NCBI GenBank assembly: GCA_021372245.1
Contig: JAJFUV010000135.1
Coordinates: forward strand, 1-64,000
DNA from: Terriglobales bacterium
GTDB taxonomy: Bacteria > Acidobacteriota > Terriglobia > Bryobacterales > Bryobacteraceae
Reading direction: 5' to 3'
Length of the DNA stretch: 64,000 bases
A program made the position numbers and the translations under genes. This document shows, one piece after another, positions 25,257-34,754 of this stretch (its first letter is position 1; each line of letters begins with the position of its first letter). The notes beneath the pieces were generated by a model. It did no database searches. It saw nothing but the letters and a program-made list of their open reading frames with translations, and was not told the DNA's origin.

Positions 25257-27898
25257 CAGCTTTCGGCCTCCTCTATGAGGTCCCGGACCGTCTCCACCAG
25301 AGTTTCATCATGGAAGCTGCTCTTGGTCAGGTAGCACGCCGCGCCGGCCTCGAGTCCCTTCAGCCGGTATTCTTCCTGGTCCTTGTAAGAAACGATCACC
25401 ACCGGAATCGCGGCAGTGTGCGGCGCACCTTTGATCCGCTTCACCAGTTCGATGCCATCCATGCGGGGCATGTCGATGTCGGTCAGCACCAGGTCGAAGT
25501 GCGAATTCTGGGCTGCGTTCCACCCGTCCATTCCGTCCACAGCCACTGTGACGTCATAGCCTCGATTCTCCAGCAGACGCCGTTCGACTTCGCGTACGGT
25601 CAGCGAATCGTCGACCACCAGCACGCGCCGGCGCCGCGACGTCTCCGCCTTCTCCCCTTTGTCCAGCTTCATCAGACTTCCACGCGTGAGCAGGTTGTCG
25701 ATGGACCGCACGAGATCCTCGCTGTCCAGAATAGCGATGGGTGAGCCGTTTTCCAGAATCGCGCCCGCTGAAACGTTGGGGACTTTGCCCAGGCGGCTCG
25801 GCAGCGGGATCACGACCAAATCGTGTTCTCCGATCAGCTTGTCCACCACCAGGCCGTGGCGATTGAGCCGGTCGCTGAGTACCACCACCTTCAAATCGCC
25901 GGCTGTCCTTGGTGCACCCGGCATATCGAGCACCTGGGAAGCTTCCACCAACCCGATGTTCAGGTCGCCCATGCGGATGTACTGCCGCCCTTCGACCACC
26001 AGGATGTCCACCGGTGTCACGTTCATTACGCTGTCCACGCGCGTAAGCGGCAGCGCGTATGGCTGCCCCTTCACGTCGAACATCAGGGTTCGGATTACCG
26101 ATAGGGTAAGCGGAAGCTGCATGATAAAGCGCGTGCCCTGGTTCAGCCGAGTTTCGATTCGTACGCTTCCGCCGACCTGCCGCGCCATGATCTGCACGAC
26201 GTCCAGGCCCACGCCGCGGCCCGAGATCTCCGTCACGCCCGAGCGAGTTGAAAATCCCGGCAGAAAGAGAAAGTCGAGCACTTCGCTCTCGCTGAGCTTG
26301 GAGGCCATCTCCGCCGTCGCATGGCCGCGCTGGGCTACCTGGCCACGGACACGTTCGACATCGATGCCGCCGCCGTCATCGGTCACCACGATCTCGAGCA
26401 CGCCGGAAACGTGTCGTGCGCTCAACTTGAGCAGCCCTTCGGGCGGCTTGCCGGCCGCGACTCGCGCCTCGGGCGATTCCAGCCCGTGATCCACGGCGTT
26501 GCGGAGGAGGTGCGTCAGCGGAGCTTCGAGTTTCTCCAGGATGTCCCGGTCGACGCGCGTTGCCTCGCCTTCGATCTCGAATCGCACCAACTTCCCGAGC
26601 GACTTCGCCAGGTCGCGAACCATGCGCGGGAATCCATGCAAGCCGTCCGAGAAAGGCCGCATTCGACTGGCCACGGCTTCGTCGTAGAGCCGGTTGGCCA
26701 GGTGCTCCAACTTGCGGGAAAACCGTTCGAACTCGGTCAGGTATCCGGGGATCGCACGGTGAATCCACGCGGCCTGTTGGAATGCTTCTTCCAGGCGCGC
26801 CACAGCCTCGGCGATCCGCTCTTTTCGCAGCGCCTCCATGGTCTGTTCGACCGCGTTGCCCAGCGCCGTGTGGTGCTGCTTGATCCGTTGTACTGTCTGC
26901 GTGAGCGGACGCAGGCTCTTCACTTCTACCAGGCACTCACCCGCATATCCGGTCAGCCGGTTCAGGTTCTCCACCGACACGCGCACCGATGCCACGTCGG
27001 ATTTTTCAACGGTGGCCTTGGGCGCAGGCGTAGGTGCCTGAACTGGAGCCGTGGCAGGAGCCGGGCCGGATGCTGGCGCAGGCGATGGGCTTCTGAAGCA
27101 GCCGATCAACTCTTCAATCCGCTCGGATTGCTCGGCCAACGCGTCCGGGATTCGCTCCGGCTCGCAGGCGGCCAGACCCAGGAAGACATCGTTCGAACGG
27201 AGCAGTAGATCGAAATCCGCCTCCACCAGCCGCCGGCTCCCCTTCTGTGCCGCCGACAGCAGGTCCTCCATGGCGTGAGCGAGTCTTACAGCGCTGTCCA
27301 GACCTATGATCCGGGAAGCGCCTTTGAGCGAATGAGCCGCCCGCATCAATGGCTCGATCTTTTTCGGGTCCTGACTGGTTTCGGTCTCCACCAGTCCGGC
27401 CTCGATCACCCGCGAGTGCGTTTCGAGTTCCGTGCGGAACAGACCGAGCAGAAAGGAATCGACCGGCGCGGCCGCCTTAGCGGCAGGTTCCACTCGCACA
27501 GGCTCCGGCGGAGCAGGTATTTCGGCCATCTCCTTCGACAACCGCTCGATGTCGTGCGCCCGGCCTTCCAGCGCGTTAGGGATTTCCGCTGCTTCGCACG
27601 CTACTAGTTCCCGAAACAACACCGCTGACTCAAGCAACCGCGCGCGCGTCGCCGGGCCCATTGAGCCCGCGCTCAGCGCCTTTTCCATCGCCCCGGCGAG
27701 CGCGGCAGCATGGTTCAAACCCACGATCTTCGCCGCACCCTTTAGCGAGTGCGCCGCGCGCGTCATGGCTTCAATCCTACGGGGATCCTGGCACGACGGC
27801 TCGTCCGCCAAGCCGGACTCCAACACGCGCGAGTGCGTTTCCAGCTCAGTGCGGAACAGGTCCAGCAATGTGAGATCCGTGCCAGGATCGTTCACCAT
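25256..27898 (-). CDS. cheA: Hybrid histidine kinase CheA with two Hpt domains and a C-terminal receiver (WspE-like)
   Basis: The protein is 880 aa. Two Hpt domains (about 1-125 and 148-265) carry His50 and His189 in AAHSLKGA. They are internal duplicates sharing the 12-residue string LFRTELETHSRV. A Pro/Ala linker follows, then the dimerisation region and a GHKL kinase core with HLLRNAVDHGLE, DDGGGID and GRGVGLDVVQ. A CheW-like regulatory domain and a receiver domain (about 755-880, Asp807 in LTDIDMP) complete it. There is no P2 (CheY-binding) domain. The domain order fits the WspE class, in which the receiver modulates the kinase and the REC-output protein is the real target. It overlaps the CheW gene upstream by 7 bp. 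Confidence 0.95.
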   Translation of the reverse strand: MVNDPGTDLTLLDLFRTELETHSRVLESGLADEPSCQDPRRIEAMTRAAHSLKGAAKIVGLNHAAALAGAMEKALSAGSMGPATRARLLESAVLFRELVACEAAEIPNALEGRAHDIERLSKEMAEIPAPPEPVRVEPAAKAAAPVDSFLLGLFRTELETHSRVIEAGLVETETSQDPKKIEPLMRAAHSLKGASRIIGLDSAVRLAHAMEDLLSAAQKGSRRLVEADFDLLLRSNDVFLGLAACEPERIPDALAEQSERIEELIGCFRSPSPAPASGPAPATAPVQAPTPAPKATVEKSDVASVRVSVENLNRLTGYAGECLVEVKSLRPLTQTVQRIKQHHTALGNAVEQTMEALRKERIAEAVARLEEAFQQAAWIHRAIPGYLTEFERFSRKLEHLANRLYDEAVASRMRPFSDGLHGFPRMVRDLAKSLGKLVRFEIEGEATRVDRDILEKLEAPLTHLLRNAVDHGLESPEARVAAGKPPEGLLKLSARHVSGVLEIVVTDDGGGIDVERVRGQVAQRGHATAEMASKLSESEVLDFLFLPGFSTRSGVTEISGRGVGLDVVQIMARQVGGSVRIETRLNQGTRFIMQLPLTLSVIRTLMFDVKGQPYALPLTRVDSVMNVTPVDILVVEGRQYIRMGDLNIGLVEASQVLDMPGAPRTAGDLKVVVLSDRLNRHGLVVDKLIGEHDLVVIPLPSRLGKVPNVSAGAILENGSPIAILDSEDLVRSIDNLLTRGSLMKLDKGEKAETSRRRRVLVVDDSLTVREVERRLLENRGYDVTVAVDGMDGWNAAQNSHFDLVLTDIDMPRMDGIELVKRIKGAPHTAAIPVVIVSYKDQEEYRLKGLEAGAACYLTKSSFHDETLVETVRDLIEEAES

Positions 27899-28554
27899 CG
27901 CAAGCTCCCATCCAGGGTCTCGAATAGCTTCCGTTCGTAAATCAGACCGACGTGCCGCCCGTCTACCTCAAAGCATGACGCAGTCTGCGCCGCAGGCGAC
28001 TTGGCAAGCGTGGCCGGTACGGTCTGTAGACGTGCAGCCGGTACGCGCCTGACACCCAGGATCTCGTCGGCGCGGAAAACATACCGTTCCCGTCCCGTGC
28101 CTATTACACACAAGCGTGGCCTGCCTTCCGCTCCGGAGGCCTCAGCCCGATCCACCTCCAGGATTCGTTCGAGCGAAACGTACAAAAGCAGCTCGCCGTT
28201 CACGTTCGCCAGGCCCGCAAGAATTCCGTTGCATCGGTATGGCAGGCGGTACGGCGGCTGATCTTCGGCGATTTCGTGAAAGACTACGCTGCGCAGGGCG
28301 AACCATTCCGATGCCAGACGGAATACCAGAACCGAGACGGCGTCCTCCTCATGGGCGGCTTTGGCTGCCGCCAAGTCCTTGGATATCTCGCGCCGGTAGT
28401 TGGCCGGCATCTCCCGATCAAAGAGTGTCCGGCCAAGCAGAGAATATTCCGGGCAGTTGCGGCAATGTACATGCCGGCGAAGCTCCGGACACGAACGGTC
28501 CCCCTCGATGCCGATTTCGCGCCAGCACAAGACGTCGTTCTTCGAGGCCATCAT
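27892..28554 (-). CDS. CheW-like adaptor with cysteine-rich N-terminus (WspD-like)
   Basis: The protein is 220 aa. The start is ATG 28554, which overlaps the cheR stop (ATGA); a longer frame to 28653 lies in cheR. An N-terminal extension has Cys10, Cys22, Cys31 and Cys34 in CWREIGIEGDRSC and HCRNCPEYS, a pattern I associate with WspD-type adaptors. It may bind a metal. A CheW fold follows (about 80-220, VLVFRLASEWFALRS). It should couple receptors to CheA and is the second of two adaptors in the cluster. Confidence 0.9.
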   Translation of the reverse strand: MMASKNDVLCWREIGIEGDRSCPELRRHVHCRNCPEYSLLGRTLFDREMPANYRREISKDLAAAKAAHEEDAVSVLVFRLASEWFALRSVVFHEIAEDQPPYRLPYRCNGILAGLANVNGELLLYVSLERILEVDRAEASGAEGRPRLCVIGTGRERYVFRADEILGVRRVPAARLQTVPATLAKSPAAQTASCFEVDGRHVGLIYERKLFETLDGSLRW

Positions 28555-29768
28555 GCAGTCTCCATGGCGCCATGCAATTGCTGCCACTCGAACGCCCTGC
28601 CCGCACGTGCGCGATAGCGCCTGCTGCCGTCGGCATCTCCCCGGCGGTCGCAAAGGAGGCTCATGTGCAGCAGCGACTCATAGTGGTGCGGATCCAGATA
28701 AAGCGCTGTGCGGAACATCTCCTCGGCAGGCTCGAACTGGCCATTGGTTTGATCGATCACCCCGAGTAAAGCGTAGGTCTCCGCTTCCTGTATTCCTTGC
28801 GCGACCAGGCGTTCGCAGATGGCGGCTGCCGCGGCGAGATCTCCCCGGTCGGCCAACTCTTTCGCACGCACAAGCTCCTCGGTGGGTTCCACCCGCTGAA
28901 CGGTGGCGTGCGCATGCAGGTGCGCGCGCCTGACCTTGCGCTGGGCGTGCCTGTGGACTTCCGGGTGAACCGCCTCGGACGATGCTGCGCCCTTCATGCA
29001 AGCGAAGCCGCGCTCATGCTCCACACGGAACCAACCCGCCTCCAGGAAAAGCATCAACTCGGAATGTCCCACAAACAGCAGTCCGTCATCGCTCACCAGA
29101 TCGCGGAGTTCGGTGATCGCGTGGCGCCGGGCGACGGTCGTGAGGTAGATAAGCGCGTTGCGGCAGAAGACAGCGTCGTAAGGACCGCGGCTCCGGTAAG
29201 CGCTGAGATCCAGCAGATTGGCCTGCTCGAAGCGCACTAATCCGGAGACTTCAGGCCGGATTCTCAGGCCGTCCTTACACGGCTCGAAGTAGCGAAGAGA
29301 GGCGGTTTCGTCCAGCCGGTTGCGGAACGACGTCTTGCGGTAAAGCCCTTGGCGGGCCTGTTCGAGGGCTGCACCGCTCACGTCAAGCGCATCGATCCGG
29401 ATGCGATCTGCCGGCAGGGCGGCTTCGAGCAGCGTGATAGCTACCGAGAATGGCTCTTCTCCTGTCGCGCACGCGACCGACAGCACTCGAAAAGGTCCCG
29501 CGGGGTTCGCTGGCAACCATTTGCCGGTCACATGAGCCGCCAGCAGCCGGAAAGGCTCCACATCGCGGAAGAACCAGGTTTCCTGCACCGTAACTTCGTC
29601 CACAAGACGCTGCCATTCGGCGCTGTCCGCGTCGAGCGTTCCGACGCTCTGCTCCCGCTTCCCGAAGATAGAATCCAGGGCGCGCTTCACCAGCTGTTCG
29701 TTCAGCAGTTCGGGCAGCAGCCCCAGCCGCTCATCGAGCAGCGCAATCGCCCTGTCCGCGGGTTTCAT
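28551..29768 (-). CDS. cheR: Chemoreceptor methyltransferase CheR with C-terminal TPR repeats (WspC-like)
   Basis: The protein is 405 aa with start ATG 29768, overlapping the upstream CheW stop (ATGA). The methyltransferase domain covers about 1-260, with ETWFFRD, the SAM-binding VACATGEEPFSVA and the CRNALIYL motif. A basic linker is followed by TPR-like repeats (about 310-395; ELADRGDLAAAAAICERL, EAEEMFRTALYLDPHHYESL). CheR-TPR proteins are typical of Wsp and other alternative-function chemosensory systems. The TPR part probably mediates contact with the receptors or the adaptor. Confidence 0.94.
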   Translation of the reverse strand: MKPADRAIALLDERLGLLPELLNEQLVKRALDSIFGKREQSVGTLDADSAEWQRLVDEVTVQETWFFRDVEPFRLLAAHVTGKWLPANPAGPFRVLSVACATGEEPFSVAITLLEAALPADRIRIDALDVSGAALEQARQGLYRKTSFRNRLDETASLRYFEPCKDGLRIRPEVSGLVRFEQANLLDLSAYRSRGPYDAVFCRNALIYLTTVARRHAITELRDLVSDDGLLFVGHSELMLFLEAGWFRVEHERGFACMKGAASSEAVHPEVHRHAQRKVRRAHLHAHATVQRVEPTEELVRAKELADRGDLAAAAAICERLVAQGIQEAETYALLGVIDQTNGQFEPAEEMFRTALYLDPHHYESLLHMSLLCDRRGDADGSRRYRARAGRAFEWQQLHGAMETA

Positions 29769-30226
29769 CTCGCCTCCGGTTCGGGGAACAGCCGCGCCTG
29801 TACGTCCGCCGGGAGTAGCTCGCGCACCGTCATTCGGTGTATCAGGCGTCCTCCCGCGTCGCACGTGCCGATGAGGTACGGCGCCTCCGGTATGACGACC
29901 TTGGGCGGCGCCATTCCGGATTCATCCAGATCGATGGTCTCCACGGCCTTCTCCGCCACCAGCCCGAGCGGACATGTCTCTCCGCCCGGCCTCGCATATT
30001 CCACGACAATCAATCTTGTGCTCAGCAAAGCCGGCGCCGGTTTATCTGTCAGAAGGGCCGACAGATCCACAACGGGGATCGTAAGCCCGCGCCAGATAGT
30101 CAGCCCGGCAGCCCACCGCGGCGCGTGCGCAAGCGGCGTGCAGTCCGGGTAGGGAGCAACCTCGAGCACAGAGCGTACATCAAGCCCGTAGGTTTCGTTG
30201 CCGGCCTGGAATACCAAGAACAGCAC
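29765..30226 (-). CDS. CheW-like adaptor (WspB-like)
   Basis: The protein is 153 aa. The start is placed at GTG 30226, giving MLFLVFQAGNETYGLDVRSV, the normal beginning of a CheW domain, 8 bp after the MCP stop. A longer frame to 30376 would overlap the receptor gene by 140 bp and adds no recognisable sequence. The upstream ribosome site is weak, so the exact start is uncertain. It overlaps cheR by 4 bp. Its position directly after the receptor matches wspB. Confidence 0.88.
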   Translation of the reverse strand: MLFLVFQAGNETYGLDVRSVLEVAPYPDCTPLAHAPRWAAGLTIWRGLTIPVVDLSALLTDKPAPALLSTRLIVVEYARPGGETCPLGLVAEKAVETIDLDESGMAPPKVVIPEAPYLIGTCDAGGRLIHRMTVRELLPADVQARLFPEPEAR

Positions 30227-30233
30227 GTTCGTA

Positions 30234-32309
30234 TCAGGACGCCGTTGAGAAGCGTCCCACCTCCGCCTGCAGTTCGCCGACGGCCCTATGCAAATCCTCG
30301 GCGACCTTGCGGAATTCAGCGAGTGCAACCCTGGTTTGGCTCGCCGCATCGCGCAAGTGCAACATAGACTCGGCAATCTGGCCGGCTCCCTGCGACTGCA
30401 TCTGCATGCCCATGTTCACCGACTCGAACTCCGGCCCAAGCCGCGTGGTGCCCTCGATGACTTTGCCCAGTCCTTCGCTCAGCTCAGCGACCGCCGCCGA
30501 GCTGGCTTCAGTTCTCCGTGTATAGGATGCGATGCTCGCCATGCCATCCCCCACCGCATGCTGCATATCGCGTATCTGCCTTTCGATGTCCAGCGCGGCG
30601 ACCGCTGTCTGATCGGCGAGACGCCGCACCTCGAGTGCCACCACGGAGAATCCGCCTGCCTTGTCTCCTGCCTTCTCCGCCTCGATGGCGGCGTTGAGCG
30701 ACAACAGGTTCGTACGGTTGGCGATCTTGGTGATGCTGGTAATGACTTTGTCAATGTTCCCGGCCTTCTCCTGGATAGCCTCGAACGAACGCATCATGGA
30801 CTGGCTGGTTTCGACCAGCATATCGATCGCGGCGTGAATGCCCTGCAAGCTGCCGACCCCGCCGTGGGCTGTCTCGGCCGCCTCCGTGGCCATCCCGGTC
30901 ACCGACTGCATGGTTTTGGCCAGGTCGCGGGCTGTAACGTGGATCTGCTTGCTGGTTGAGCTCACTTGGTTGGTGGAGGCAGCCTGCTCGGCCACGGCCG
31001 CTTCGAGCTCGCTGACGGTGGAAGAGGTCACGTTGGCGCTGCCTGCCACCTGGCCGCACGCCGCGGTCACTTTGGCCAGCAGCGTGTTCAAGTTTCCGGT
31101 CATGGTGTAGACCGATTGGATTAGCCCGAAGGTCTCGTCACGCACCTCCTTGCTCGCTTTCTCGATAGCGAACAACTCGCGGAAATCGTCATCGTGAAAC
31201 CGGTCCATCGCCTCCTTCACGCGGCCGGCCGCAATGCGGGTCGTCAGATCCACTACTTTCGCCAAGGGACTCGTGATGTTACGAACGACGAGCGCCATCA
31301 CCCCCGCCGCAAGTGCAACCGAAAGCAGGCTTAGCAGAAGCGCCAGGGCTCGGCTGCGGCGGCTGTCCGAAATACGCTTTTCCAGCAGTGTCCGTAATTC
31401 CGGAATGGCCGCGCCCGCGAACGCCGTGCCGTAACTCTCAGTCTGGGCGGCGGTACGCACAATCTTGTCCGTGGTGAGATTCGAGTCCGTCATATCGGAG
31501 AAGCGGCTTAATTGATCTGACAGCTCGGTCAGCGAACTGAGGTAACGCTCGCATAGTGGAGGGAGCACTTTCTGCAACGTAGGACTGAGCCCGTGGAACG
31601 TGGCGTCCTCTTGGAGGGCGATCGCCAGAGCCCTGCGCATGCGCGGGACTAATGTCCCACTCAATAGCTCACCCTGCGTTTGCAGCACGGCCAGATCGCG
31701 TTGATCGATGCGGCCTTCCACACCGCTGCGCAAGGCGACTAACCGGGCCTGTGCAGTCGCTGTCTGCGCCCGTGCCAGGAGCAATCCGGTGAGCTCTACC
31801 AGATAGTAAGTGTCCATCTCAGGGTCCGTCACCAACCGATACTGGTCGAGTGTCACCGGAACAAGCTGGTTGGAGGTCTCGATCAACAACCGGTAGGTCA
31901 TGGCGCGCTCGCGGACCGTCATGGCCCGGTTGGGATCGCGGAATTGCTTCCACAGCCCCGCCATCTTTTCGACAAGCTCTTTGACGGTGGGGTCGGAAAA
32001 CCGGTCAAGGGCCTTGATAGTGCTGTCTACGCGCTTGCTCGCATCCTCCAAACCGCTGTCGGTCACGCGGGCGCCTTCATTGGCGAGGTATGACCACAAC
32101 TGCAGCCGGCGCAGGTCGGCCAGCAGAACCGGAAGCCGCTCAAGTGCGTGACTGCCGACAATCTCGTGCTCGGTGGTGCGAATCCCCTGGCTGAAGCTCG
32201 CCACGGAAAAGTACAACAGAACCGCGATAGGCAGGGCAAAGACAGCGCTGCTGAGAATCAGTTTGTGCGCGATCTTGAGGCGCGCAAGATACAGGTTGAT
32301 GCGGTGCAC
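30234..32309 (-). CDS. Methyl-accepting chemoreceptor with large helical periplasmic domain (WspA-like position)
   Basis: The protein is 691 aa. Helix 1 is near 15-36, followed by a periplasmic region of about 280 residues that looks mostly helical with no Cache signature. Helix 2 lies near 325-345, then a HAMP segment ([21 protein letters not shown]) and a long cytoplasmic signalling coil. The kinase-contact hairpin is [20 protein letters not shown]. The C-terminal end resembles that of the second receptor ([20 protein letters not shown]), so both belong to one receptor class. There is no C-terminal pentapeptide for CheR docking, consistent with the TPR-type CheR. It is separated from the upstream receptor gene by 11 bp. 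Confidence 0.93.
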   Translation of the reverse strand: MHRINLYLARLKIAHKLILSSAVFALPIAVLLYFSVASFSQGIRTTEHEIVGSHALERLPVLLADLRRLQLWSYLANEGARVTDSGLEDASKRVDSTIKALDRFSDPTVKELVEKMAGLWKQFRDPNRAMTVRERAMTYRLLIETSNQLVPVTLDQYRLVTDPEMDTYYLVELTGLLLARAQTATAQARLVALRSGVEGRIDQRDLAVLQTQGELLSGTLVPRMRRALAIALQEDATFHGLSPTLQKVLPPLCERYLSSLTELSDQLSRFSDMTDSNLTTDKIVRTAAQTESYGTAFAGAAIPELRTLLEKRISDSRRSRALALLLSLLSVALAAGVMALVVRNITSPLAKVVDLTTRIAAGRVKEAMDRFHDDDFRELFAIEKASKEVRDETFGLIQSVYTMTGNLNTLLAKVTAACGQVAGSANVTSSTVSELEAAVAEQAASTNQVSSTSKQIHVTARDLAKTMQSVTGMATEAAETAHGGVGSLQGIHAAIDMLVETSQSMMRSFEAIQEKAGNIDKVITSITKIANRTNLLSLNAAIEAEKAGDKAGGFSVVALEVRRLADQTAVAALDIERQIRDMQHAVGDGMASIASYTRRTEASSAAVAELSEGLGKVIEGTTRLGPEFESVNMGMQMQSQGAGQIAESMLHLRDAASQTRVALAEFRKVAEDLHRAVGELQAEVGRFSTAS

Positions 32310-32320
32310 GTCGCCTCCCG

Positions 32321-34534
32321 TCAGCTGGCCGTCCGGAATCGGCTCACTTCGCCCTGAAGCCCCTGCACCGCGCCGGTCAACTGACCGGTCGCCTGCTGAA
32401 ATTCGCTCAGCAGAGCCTTGGTCGATTCGGCCGTTTCCGCCAATTGCTTCATGGCTTCGTTGATTTGCTGCGCGGCCTGGGTTTGCGAGTTCATCCCATC
32501 TTTGGCCGTCTCAAATTCCGGTCCGAGCGTCTGCACCTTCTCGATCATTCTCCCAAGCGCGCTGGCGATGGCATTCACTTCGCTGACCCGCCGGCGCACC
32601 TCTTCGCTGAACTTGTCCATCTCCATCACGCCGCTCGACACGGCCGACTGCATCTCTTTTACCACCGAGTCGATGTCCTGCGTCGCCACCGCGGTTTGAT
32701 CCGCCAACCTGCTGACTTCGCGCGCCACGGCCGAGAAGCCCTTGCCAAATTCGCCAGCCTTTTCAGCTTCGATAGCAGCATTCAGCGAGAGCAGTGCGGT
32801 CTGATCGGAGATCTTGTTGATGGTGGTCACTACAGTCGAAATCTTGCTTGCACGGTCGCTAATCACGCCCAGGCGCGAGGAAATCGAGCCGGTGGCCTTC
32901 ACCAGTTCACGCATGGCATTTTCCATTTCACTCAGTTCGCTCTGGCCCGATTCCGCCTGTTCGACCGCTTCCCCCATGGCATCGCTCGCGCCGGACATCG
33001 TCCGCATCAGATCGCGCGATGTCGCCGAGATCTGACTGCTGGTGGCGGAAACCTCACGCGTGGCGGCCGCCTGTTCGGCCACGGTGGCCTCCAATTGCTT
33101 GGCTGAAGCCGTGATCTCCGTGGCGGAGGTGGTCACCTGGATGCCGGACCGCTGCACCTGCCCGATCAGGCCGCTCAGGTTCTTGGTCATGTCCTCGAAA
33201 GAGCACATCAGGTCTTCGCTTTCGTCTGGGAAGTCGAAGCGATTCCAGCGCGAAGCTTCCCTATGGGAGCGGTGGACCGAAAACTCCGCCTGGGCGCCCT
33301 GCAAATCACCTCGCGCGACCTGTCCGGCGATCTTCGTCGCCAACTCGATGGGGCGCGAAACGCGGCTGCCCATGACGAACGCGATAATGATCGCCGCGCC
33401 TAACGAAAGAATCCCGCCTCCGGTCACACCCCAGAGCAGGCTTGTAAGCGACGATTCGACCTGATTGACCGCCCCGAAGTACTCGTCGTCATAGGCGCTC
33501 GCGTTGATCAGCCAGTCCCACGGTTCGAAATAGATGAAGGCCGCGCGTTTCATCCGTTCTTGTGTCTCGCCGGGGTTCTTCCAGAAGTAGGAGGCGTGGA
33601 AAACCTCTCCATTGCCCAGCGATAGCGCCTTCTGAATGTGCGGCTGGACTACCGGCTGACCTGAGGCGTCCCGGGCCTCCCAGATGTTTTCACCATCGCG
33701 TTTACCGTCCTTCGAAATGATGTAGCGGCCGCGGCGAATGCCCTTGCATCCGAGGACGATGATGTGTCCCGTACGGCCGACCGTAGTGTCGAGGATCGTG
33801 CGGCGCAGCGCCTCCGCCGAAGAGATGCGCTCGCCCACAGCGATCAGACCGATGACCTTGCCACCGCCGTCACGCAGAGGCTCGTAGGCGGCGACATACC
33901 AGTCGTCAACCACAAGGGTGCTGCCACGGAAGGTCTCGCCGCGCAACACTGCGGACACCATAGGCGAGGGTGTCCCGTCTGGACCGATGGCAGGTACGTA
34001 AGTGCCGACCGCGCGGCCGCCAGAGGGCGTGCGCACGGTGGAGGCCACCCGCAACATGTCGCCCTGTTCGTTCATCCGCTGAAAGACGGAGATCACACCG
34101 CCAGTGACGCGGGTGACTTCGTCTACCATCGGGGACTCGCCTTGCGCGCCTCGGTCCGGCGTGGCCGGCGTGCCGCCGATCGTCATCCGCGGCAACGATA
34201 CCGCCGCGGTTTGCTGCGTCGCCTGGTTGGTTACCTGCCATGTGACCTGCCCGCCCCCAACCACAACTCCGCCCCTCTGCCCCACCAGCCTGCGCGCGAT
34301 CAACAGATTCTGGTTTACCTGGCGCTGCAACAGACCGTTAGCCGTTTCGCACAGGCCGTAGATATCCTTCGCCGTTTGCTCAACGTTCGCAAAAGCCAGC
34401 GCGGTAAGCTCCTTGCTCGCCTTTCGCGTGACGCTGGCGCGGAACTGGATTGTTAACAGCAGTAGAACAATAACCGGCAGGACCGCTGCCACTGCCGCCA
34501 AGCCGTATATCTTATTGCGTAGCAAGATTCTCAC
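32321..34534 (-). CDS. Methyl-accepting chemoreceptor with Cache3/Cache2-type sensor, first gene of the cluster
   Basis: The protein is 737 aa. I start at GTG 34534 because GGAGGGGAACC is positioned right before it and the membrane helix ([16 protein letters not shown]) follows directly; a frame to 34618 adds a basic 28-residue tail. The periplasmic part (about 35-370) resembles the Cache3-Cache2 fusion sensors ([40 protein letters not shown]). A second helix, a HAMP domain and a signalling coil follow, with [20 protein letters not shown] at the kinase-contact tip. Cache domains usually bind small molecules, so this receptor may read a soluble ligand, unlike classical WspA. Confidence 0.93.
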   Translation of the reverse strand: MRILLRNKIYGLAAVAAVLPVIVLLLLTIQFRASVTRKASKELTALAFANVEQTAKDIYGLCETANGLLQRQVNQNLLIARRLVGQRGGVVVGGGQVTWQVTNQATQQTAAVSLPRMTIGGTPATPDRGAQGESPMVDEVTRVTGGVISVFQRMNEQGDMLRVASTVRTPSGGRAVGTYVPAIGPDGTPSPMVSAVLRGETFRGSTLVVDDWYVAAYEPLRDGGGKVIGLIAVGERISSAEALRRTILDTTVGRTGHIIVLGCKGIRRGRYIISKDGKRDGENIWEARDASGQPVVQPHIQKALSLGNGEVFHASYFWKNPGETQERMKRAAFIYFEPWDWLINASAYDDEYFGAVNQVESSLTSLLWGVTGGGILSLGAAIIIAFVMGSRVSRPIELATKIAGQVARGDLQGAQAEFSVHRSHREASRWNRFDFPDESEDLMCSFEDMTKNLSGLIGQVQRSGIQVTTSATEITASAKQLEATVAEQAAATREVSATSSQISATSRDLMRTMSGASDAMGEAVEQAESGQSELSEMENAMRELVKATGSISSRLGVISDRASKISTVVTTINKISDQTALLSLNAAIEAEKAGEFGKGFSAVAREVSRLADQTAVATQDIDSVVKEMQSAVSSGVMEMDKFSEEVRRRVSEVNAIASALGRMIEKVQTLGPEFETAKDGMNSQTQAAQQINEAMKQLAETAESTKALLSEFQQATGQLTGAVQGLQGEVSRFRTAS

Positions 34535-34654
34535 GGTTCCCCTCCGCGTCCTGCTGGAACGCTGTGGACTTCTTCGCCGCCGGGGCGATGCAGATACAAG
34601 CGACTCATCAGGTCCCATGCACCTAACATTGGTGGCCGTCCTCAGGCTTCGGCC

Positions 34655-34683
34655 ATTATACGCGGAACTCTAGTAACTGAACA
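34655..34683 (-). promoter_or_regulatory. Candidate sigma-70 promoter driving the chemosensory/partner-switch cluster
   Basis: On the minus strand, a perfect -10 TATAAT (34655-34660) lies 17 bp from TGTTCA (34678-34683), which matches three of six -35 positions. A start near 34648 gives a leader of about 114 nt before the receptor GTG. The 220-bp divergent gap between the receptor and the tandem binding-protein gene at 34755 must also contain a plus-strand promoter, but I see no convincing one. Confidence 0.4.
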
Positions 34684-34754
34684 GACCGGCCGCTTGTTTC
34701 TTGACTGGTTTCGGGCGATTATAGCTTGGTGCGTTGGCGTGATCAGCCGCCAGG

